The notes under the pieces: generated by a model | What the model was told of the DNA's origin: nothing | Database searches by the model: none | What the model saw: the letters and a program-made list of their open reading frames with translations, nothing else | Shown: positions 43,890 to 49,749 of the stretch, one piece after another | How positions within the stretch are numbered: the first letter of the stretch is position 1 | Layout: the number at the start of each line of letters is the position of its first letter | Origin: Fragilariopsis cylindrus CCMP1102 | Taxonomy: Eukaryota; Bacillariophyta; Bacillariophyceae; Bacillariales; Bacillariaceae | Assembly (NCBI GenBank): GCA_900095095.1 | Contig: FMBT01000565.1 | Coordinates: forward strand, 1 to 49,749 | Direction of reading: 5' to 3' | DNA: 49,749 nucleotides | Program-made: the position numbers and the translations under genes

Positions 43890-45913
43890 TTAAAGTGATG
43901 CATCCCAATGAGATGGACCAGCTGCTGGGATGACACGAATAATATTAGATGCACCAGGTGTGCCAAATGGAAATCCTGCAGTAACAACTAACAAATCATT
44001 TGGATCTTCCACTAGTCCTTTTCGATTCGCAATTTCACAGGCGGCACGTAACATATCACGAAAATTATCCGAATCATAATCGTCATGATCTGTTGCATAT
44101 TCACTATATATACCCCAACTTAATGATAATTGTCTGGATGTTTCTATGACAGGTGAAATAGCTAATATTGGTGCACCCGGTCGACTTTGACTTGCTTTTA
44201 ATGCGGTGGAACCACCCACTGTAAATGAGACAATTGCTTTTGCATCCACAGTTCTTGCAATTTGACGAGCGGCAACAATAATAGCACTTGCAGAGGAAGA
44301 ATCTAATAAATGATGTGGTTCAAAACTTTGTAAATAACGATCATAATGTGGATCACCTTCGACACGATTAATAATACGTTGTTGCATTAATACCGATTCT
44401 TCGGGGAAATCACCAGCCGCACTTTCTGCACTTAACATAATAGCATCAGCACCATCATAAATTGCTGTTGCGACATCCGATGCTTCTGCACGCGTTGGTG
44501 TTGGTGAATCAATCATTGATTCTAACATTTGTGTTGCAACAACAACAGGCTTGCCTTGTTCACGACATTCATCAATAATTTGCTTCTGTAATATTGGTAC
44601 ATCTTCTGGTGCACATTCCACACCTAAATCACCACGTGCCACCATAATACCATCACATAATTCAACGATACGTTCAAGTGAATCACCATCAAAGCAGGAT
44701 GGTTTTTCAATTTTTGCCATAACATGTGGTCGGTGTGTACCATGTTTGACATTGTAATCTAGAATGAGACGTGATATTTCAACTATATCTTCTGGACGTT
44801 GTACAAATGATAATGCAATCCAATCAACACCAATCTCTAACATATATTGTAAATCAATAAGATCTTTTGGTGTTAAACAACTAATTTGTAATATAGAATC
44901 TGGTGTATTAACACCCTGTTTATTTGTTATCAATATGAATGGTATGGGGAGGAGAAGCAACAGCAGCAACAACAACAAAAATGCGTTAGTCGGTTGGGAT
45001 CATTTCTTTTTGAGTTCGGATTTCTAGATGTCAGATTACTAGATTTCCATATTCGATTCATTCAGGATTTCGATTTGATTCGATTCTTTCATTCGATTCA
45101 TTCATTCGATTTACGTTGTTATGTACATACCTTTTTATCTTTAATTTTACCAGGAACTTCTACAGTACAATCTAAATATCCTGGTCCTTTTGCTGTAACA
45201 CGTACTTTAACCTTACCATCATCAATAAGTAATGCATGACCAATTTCGGAGGCTTCAATAATTTCAGGATGTGGTAACATCACTCGTTGTGCATTACCAA
45301 GTGTTGGATCTAAATCAAATCGTATAACATGACCAACTGGTAAATGTTCACCCTCGGGATTAGCAAATTGTCCAACACGTAATTTTGGTCCCTGCAAGTC
45401 ACCTAATATAGCAATGGGATGATCATGTTTTTGTTCCACCGCTCGAATAATGTCTAATAATTCTTTTTTTTGTGGATGTTCACCATGACTAAAATTTAAA
45501 CGAAAGACATCGGCACCCGCTAAAAATAATTTTTCAATCATTTCAAAGGACGAGGATGCTGGACCTAATGTGGCTAATTGTTTGGTCTTTTTTCTCCATC
45601 GTTGTGAGAATTTTTCCGAATGATTTTCAAAGGAATGTCCCTGGACGAATCCCACAGGTGGTGGAACTGGTACTGTTGCTGCAATACCAGTTGCAGCAGC
45701 AGCAGCAGCTGCTGCCTTCATTTGTGCATCATATGCAGCCATACCATTATATAAGGACGTATCCGTCTTCTTCAAAGTACTACTAGGACTACTACCACCA
45801 CCGGTAGTACGTGTGGTAGCAAATGCATTTGAGGTTGTAAAGGCAAAAACGCTTGTTGTTGCTACCGTCGATGACACAATAGCAAGGGCGAGAGCAGTAG
45901 CAGAGATCTTCAT
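43890..45913 (-). CDS. PYK: Pyruvate kinase with plastid-type targeting extension (601 aa, two exons)
   Basis: It converts phosphoenolpyruvate and ADP to pyruvate and ATP. Exon 1 is 45131-45913 and exon 2 43890-44915; the intron is GT-AG, phase 0, joining KIKDKK to GVNTPDS. Conserved parts: ATLGPASSSFEMIEKLFLAG, FRLNFSHG, AILGDLQGPKLRVG, the B-domain, DWIALSFVQ, the catalytic-Lys/Mg region MAKIEKP and IMVARGDLGVE, then VATQMLESMI, PTRAEASDVATAIYDGAD and AIMLSAESAAGDFP. The C-terminal domain ends with FGTPGASNIIRVI. The first ~24 residues are a signal peptide (LALAIVSSTVATTSVFA) and the next residue is Phe (FTTSNAF), the ASAFAP-like arrangement used for import into four-membrane diatom plastids. 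The following ~70 residues are Ala/Ser/Thr/Gly-rich. Plastid location is therefore inferred. Length slightly exceeds typical ~480-550-residue cytosolic forms because of this extension. Confidence 0.93.
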
Positions 45914-46621
45914 GATGGTTTGTCGATGAGATGGGGGTATGTATGTGTGGATGATAATAATTTTATTTTATTACTGTATGAGAAATAAAGCGTGCGTAGA
46001 TAGATATTGATTGATTGATTGATTCTTGTCGAAAAGGAATTTCGTGGTGGTGGCATATCTTTTGTTTTAGACCGTGTCGTCACCACTATCGCTTGGTGGG
46101 AGCTGTCGTTGATGTGTGTCGTTGATGTGTGCTAGTAAGATTTTTTTGTGATTTGTCCGAAGGAGTACGTTTGCTTTTTGCAAATCCATCATTGACGTCG
46201 CTTGATGTGTTTTAAAAAATCATAGGGGTATGACGTCATTGAAGATCCAAGCAAAGAAGCGCACAAAATCTTCGCACCAAGAATGCATAAAATGCAATGA
46301 TAAGAATTTTGGTCCGTCCTCCAACTTACACCATACAGTACTAGTCGCTTTGCTTACAGTAAGCACCATTGTTGTCCCATATGACATATGATTCACTCCT
46401 TTTGAAGACATATACAGTAGATATACAACATATTGATGTACCCATACCATATGGTATCAGTCATGAATAAATCTTATTGTCACAACAGGTATGCATGGAT
46501 CCATGATCAAATCTTTGTAGTTCGTGCAGCAAGTACATTACAGTTGCACAAAGTTAAGAATAACCTAGTATGATTGATTAGATAGATGTATCACATCCAC
46601 TGTAGGTAAGATTGGACCTGA
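45914..46621. other. Spacer 5' of pyruvate kinase
   Basis: Probable promoter and 5' UTR of the minus-strand gene near 45914-46100: (TTGAT)n-like ATTGATTGATTGATTC (46007-46023) and a GTCGTTGATGTGT direct repeat near 46109-46132. A minus-strand ORF (46220-46450) shows no domain and is not called. ATACCATATGGTAT (about 46445-46458) is a perfect palindrome. Confidence 0.45.
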
Positions 46622-46955
46622 AAATGGAGATATGTTAAAACTTTGTACACAAAGGAATTTGCATAGTGGCTTGCTTGAGTTGTAGAAAGAGTTTTTGTGG
46701 TGGGTTGCTAAACTATGCGATAAAATTTGGCAGGATGTGTACAGAGATCTCGAATCATTGATACTTAGGGGTATAGGAAGTCATGTGCCGCATTGAAAAT
46801 AATGAAAATCTTTGCAGCAATTTTCAAATCCTCAAAAAAGAAGTTACTATGTGGAAGTAACAGGTTCTCTTCTTATACATAAAAGCTCAAGCTGGCAGGG
46901 TCCATAGCATCATGATATTCAGCAGGTCACAGTAGAGGCAAGTGCTATATGTAGG
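46622..46955 (-). repeat. Dispersed repeat B, copy 2
   Basis: Reverse complement of 23850-24175 with scattered substitutions and short indels; shared blocks are named in that entry. It is not followed by a retrotransposon here, so it shows part of the pre-insertion repeat. Confidence 0.85.
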
Positions 46956-47548
46956 AAGAGTACAACATCATAGCCTACTGCTTGACATAGTCCACCAGAC
47001 TGATTCTTTATTTGTTGTTCTCACTCAGTATCCCAGTTGCGGAGAATACAATAATCAAATATCAGAAAACATTGTTATGTGATGTGATAAAGGAATGTAC
47101 TTGTAGCATATACAATATTAATAAAGATCAACTAAAGGTTTCTTTGATGATGGTGATGGTGATGATGATGATGATGACGACGTGGTAAAGCCTGATAAAT
47201 GATCTGCCTAATGAATGTCTCCTTCTTGCTCTGAAATACACGGCTTTAGCCATAAAATCCTGCTTGAATGGACGTATGGATTAACAGAACGAAATATAAG
47301 GCTGCTTTAATGGTCTAATTTCCAGTAATTAAAGTGACTTTAGCTTTTCATGTAATCATTTTTGACTTGAACCACTGTGGATTTCCAACAGAACCAAGCA
47401 AACAGCACTATATAGATGATATGAAAGTTGGTAGTCATCCAAGGTGGATTATCCAGAATCATTTAAAATTCCTCACCACCACTAGAAGCTCAAACTGGAA
47501 TTAGGGAAGGTTGTTATTGAATGCTAAAAAACAAAAAAAACTCAATGA
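46956..47548. other. Non-coding spacer
   Basis: GATGGTGATGGTGATGATGA-type run at about 47145-47185. No gene was seen. Confidence 0.4.
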
Positions 47549-47734
47549 TACAATGTCCACCAGCAAGCCGCAGGCTACTTTCGCCAACCCATTGTGACAC
47601 TCATTTTTAAAGCTAAAATTATCGCAGGCTTGTTTGAGGAAGAGAGAGGTGGATTATTATGTGAAGATGTTTTAGATCACCTCATGGCTAGTGTTGGAAT
47701 GATCCGTTTTGCGTACGTTCGTATCGCGATGTGA
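47549..47734 (+). pseudogene. Exon-like fragment (61 codons), unknown protein
   Basis: The frame has no ATG near its start but reads as folded protein: QQAAGYFRQPIVTLIFKAK, then IIAGLFEEERGGLLCEDVLD, then HLMASVGMIRFAYVRIAM-stop. An acceptor-like CCACCAG (47557-47563) precedes it. Codon and residue use look coding, with no low complexity. No upstream exon is visible. Either a relic of a gene or transposon, or the last exon of an unrecognised gene. Confidence 0.35.
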
Positions 47735-47996
47735 TAACCTATTTCTAAAGAAATTAGTGTTTCCTTTTAGTCTTTTTCTTTATTTTACCTTTCTTTATGC
47801 ACTATCATTTAGATTATGGACTATCAATAATGTAAATTCCTACTTACATCGTTCTTTCGGTTCCTTTTGTTGTTGTAATATATATTCGTTCCTTGTTACT
47901 AATATGTATTCGTTCCTTGTTACTAATATTTATTCGTTAAAATTCCCCAATCTTTGTCTTTAATCATCTTGAAGGCCTGCAAAGATCCCGACAAAT
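47735..47996. other. Short AT-rich spacer with a small direct repeat
   Basis: TATTCGTTCCTTGTTACTAA occurs at about 47882 and 47906, with a partial third copy TATTCGTTAAAATTCC. It lies 3' of the minus-strand F-box/archaemetzincin-like gene. Confidence 0.6.
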
Positions 47997-48542
47997 TTAG
48001 CACCAATGCACACCTATTGCGTTGCCAAGTAGCGATACTAAAATGATCTCTACATCGTAAAAATATCCGTTATTTTCACAAACACCTCTACCTTCATTGT
48101 ACAATAGCCAAAGTAGCCTAGGATCACCCCGAGAATCATCAGCATTTGTGATTTCGTGGATTATTTGGATTCTATCTAAGTTAAGACATAACGGTTTCTT
48201 CTCTTCATTCTTTTCGCCATATGTTGTTCTTTGTAGAACCTCAAAGATCTTACTAAAAATGTGATTTACTGAATTAAATTCATGTTCGAGGAACTTCAAA
48301 ATCTTGACTGTGTTTTCTTCTGTCAGATTAATATACCCTAACCCTACCTTAATACTTCCCATGAATTGACCAAGTGCTATCACAAAATCCTTCTCATTGG
48401 GATTGCCATTATGTATGTTTTCCGAAACCGTAGCTTTGGAGGGTTTGTAAGTCGGTTCGATTATACCTCGCAAAAGGCTCTTGTTGAAGGACGTCAAAGA
48501 GATTCTGCAGAAAATCGGAAGGATCTTGAACAAATTTACCAA
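47997..48542 (-). CDS. Probable C-terminal part of the F-box/archaemetzincin-like protein, in a shifted frame
   Basis: The minus-strand frame is open from above 48542 to a stop at 47997. Its first third overlaps, in another frame, the end of the archaemetzincin-like ORF (which stops at 48409). The coding-looking part begins near 48420 (HNGNPNEKDFVIALGQFMGS) and goes on with helical sequence (NTVKILKFLEHEFNSVNHIF, EKKPLCLNLDRIQIIHEI) and ends LLGNAIGVHWC. The upstream frame ends LQSYGFGKHT-stop exactly where this begins. A one-base shift near 48409-48425 or a short unseen intron would fuse them. The listed start is only the open-frame boundary. No separate family is recognised. Confidence 0.45.
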   Translation of the reverse strand: MVNLFKILPIFCRISLTSFNKSLLRGIIEPTYKPSKATVSENIHNGNPNEKDFVIALGQFMGSIKVGLGYINLTEENTVKILKFLEHEFNSVNHIFSKIFEVLQRTTYGEKNEEKKPLCLNLDRIQIIHEITNADDSRGDPRLLWLLYNEGRGVCENNGYFYDVEIILVSLLGNAIGVHWC

Positions 48543-49749
48543 GTTGTAGTTTCCGAATACATGCCGGGCACATAATTATATGACTCGACATTTCCATCTC
48601 GTCCATAGAGTCACTATTGTTCATTACACAATGTTTATTCTCACAAAGCGATCCTAATGTAGATAGTTGGAGCAAGGTAGAATAAAGAACCAAACGAGCA
48701 AATCGTACTTGTAATTTTTTCAAATTTTGCTTGTACCAGTGATAGAATTGGAATGTTGAACACACCCACGGAGATGTAAAACACCTTCCAAAGTAGGTTG
48801 AATAAAACCAAGCTAGATCGGGTGAGCTACGACTAAACATGTGTGGGGCAATCAAAAGAATCACAGCTGTATTATTATCCGCCAAAGTGCACGATAAGGA
48901 CGAAAGTACATCTGAATCGACTTGAAGAACTGCATTATTTTCTTCGTCGACTAACTCTTGGAGATCTTCCCGACAATGATAATTCAAATTCACCACTCTG
49001 TGCTCTATGAGAGGATTCACGACAACATTAGTTGCTCCAAAGTAGCAATCCAAAGTTTTCTTGCATATTCCGGTCTGTCTAGATAGATGTTCGTCATCAT
49101 GGTCGGGTAGTCGGATGTTACGGCTTCCATCAGCGTATCGAATGTTCACTGGTTGGATCACCATTCGCCGTGTTGTTTCATTTTCGTAGTGTTCAGGACA
49201 AATCGGTTCTGTCTCGAAATCACGGAATTGATCCTGCGATAATTGCTTCCTTTGTTGAAAAAATAGACTTTTCTCACGGCAACGACTCCGTGTATATTTA
49301 TTAGCAGCACGATAAAAGTATGTTCTAGTTTCCGGTTTCTTTCTTCGAGAATCTTTTGAAGTAAGCGTTGTTGGACATGGCTTTCCGTAGACCATTCGAT
49401 GAAGCCAAGGTGTGGGGTACTCTGAATCTCCTTGAACCCTTTTCCATGGAGCAAGGGAGAAAAACCCGTCTAGTGGAGATTGTCTACCGTCATCGGTGTC
49501 GTCGCCTCCGTCCTCAAAATTCTCGTACCAGTTCAAATAGCGAGTATAATGTAGCCTCAACTCCTTTCCGTGCGTACGGATATCCAATACCTCATCGGCA
49601 AGCACTGGTGGTGCAATAGTTGGAAGCCATCGTGGATTTACGTCGCATACGTTTCGAACTAAATGCGAAACAGCCACAACATCGTCAAGCAAATGCTCGT
49701 CAGGAAGAAACGAAAAAATATGATGAAAGACTTCCGCTGGTAGTCTGTC
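48409..49749 (-). CDS. F-box protein with degenerate archaemetzincin-like domain, N-terminus outside the window
   Basis: The frame is open from the window edge (49749). It begins LPAEVFHHIFSFLPDEHLLD, an F-box core; F-boxes bind Skp1 in SCF ubiquitin ligases. After ~200 residues of basic/acidic linker comes a region like archaemetzincin (AMZ) peptidases: NAVLQVDSDVLSSLSC, then TAVILLIAPHMF (the AMZ 'LTxxDLY' strand position), and C-x4-C then MCPACIRKLQL, the family's four-Cys site (CENKHCVMNNSDSMDE, HIIMCPACIRKLQ; near residues 372-398). Aligning back from those cysteines, the place of the HExxHxxGxxH zinc motif is TLLQLSTLGSL, so every zinc-binding His and the catalytic Glu are missing. This suggests a substrate-receptor pseudopeptidase. 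Frame ends at 48409; the remainder may lie in the shifted frame to 47997. Confidence 0.65.
   Translation of the reverse strand, partial: DRLPAEVFHHIFSFLPDEHLLDDVVAVSHLVRNVCDVNPRWLPTIAPPVLADEVLDIRTHGKELRLHYTRYLNWYENFEDGGDDTDDGRQSPLDGFFSLAPWKRVQGDSEYPTPWLHRMVYGKPCPTTLTSKDSRRKKPETRTYFYRAANKYTRSRCREKSLFFQQRKQLSQDQFRDFETEPICPEHYENETTRRMVIQPVNIRYADGSRNIRLPDHDDEHLSRQTGICKKTLDCYFGATNVVVNPLIEHRVVNLNYHCREDLQELVDEENNAVLQVDSDVLSSLSCTLADNNTAVILLIAPHMFSRSSPDLAWFYSTYFGRCFTSPWVCSTFQFYHWYKQNLKKLQVRFARLVLYSTLLQLSTLGSLCENKHCVMNNSDSMDEMEMSSHIIMCPACIRKLQLGKFVQDPSDFLQNLFDVLQQEPFARYNRTDLQTLQSYGFGKHT

Noticed and set aside
46220..46450. 76-aa minus-strand ORF
   Set aside because: No domain, atypical composition, flanked by dispersed-repeat DNA.
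1..49749. CRISPR arrays, bacterial operons or Shine-Dalgarno sites
   Set aside because: Spliced genes, LTR element and long spacers show a eukaryotic nuclear sequence; no regular repeat-spacer array was found.

Overview
The window looks like nuclear DNA of a diatom. Four things point that way: a protein with two diatom-type DUF6824 'VLCGR ... PPGRFL' domains, a CoDi-like Ty1/copia retrotransposon, a pyruvate kinase whose N-terminus has a diatom plastid-targeting layout (signal peptide, then Phe at the cleavage site), and short GT-AG introns in AT-rich, microsatellite-rich DNA. No species is assigned.

Layout. 1-1.2 kb: decayed Ser/Pro-rich gene with a repeated PPxIPxRRxS motif. 2.0-4.65 kb: dispersed repeat A, copy 1, whose core is about six ~195-bp tandem units. 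5.27-10.29 kb (+): nine-exon gene for a C2-domain membrane protein, interrupted by two in-frame TGA codons. 10.4-10.8 kb: 218-bp tandem duplication with nested stems. 11-12.7 kb: small or decayed ORFs and simple repeats. 13.87-14.74 kb (-): secreted protein with a Cys-rich tail. 16.4-19.99 kb (-): MED14-like Mediator subunit. 21.0-23.6 kb: repeat A, copy 2. 24.19-32.01 kb (-): complete LTR retrotransposon with matching 397-bp LTRs and a 5-bp target duplication but a frame-broken pol. 33.7-37.0 kb (+): DUF6824 protein with a Gln-rich coiled coil. 38.0-40.5 kb (-): type II membrane sulfotransferase-like protein. 40.95-43.1 kb: ~1.2-kb tandem segmental duplication. 43.9-45.9 kb (-): two-exon pyruvate kinase. 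46-47.7 kb: repeat B (inverted relative to 23.85-24.17 kb) and an exon-like fragment. 48-49.75 kb (-): a gene running off the window that joins an F-box to an archaemetzincin-like domain whose HExxHxxGxxH zinc site is gone while its four-Cys site remains.

The genes are unrelated housekeeping and accessory genes on both strands, separated by repeats; there is no operon. The observations most worth following are the F-box/pseudo-archaemetzincin fusion, the C2 gene with TGA-ATA-TGA in an otherwise perfect reading frame, and the young-looking copia insertion with broken pol. Exon boundaries were derived by hand from splice signals and reading phase. Family calls rest on motif recognition, not on searches.
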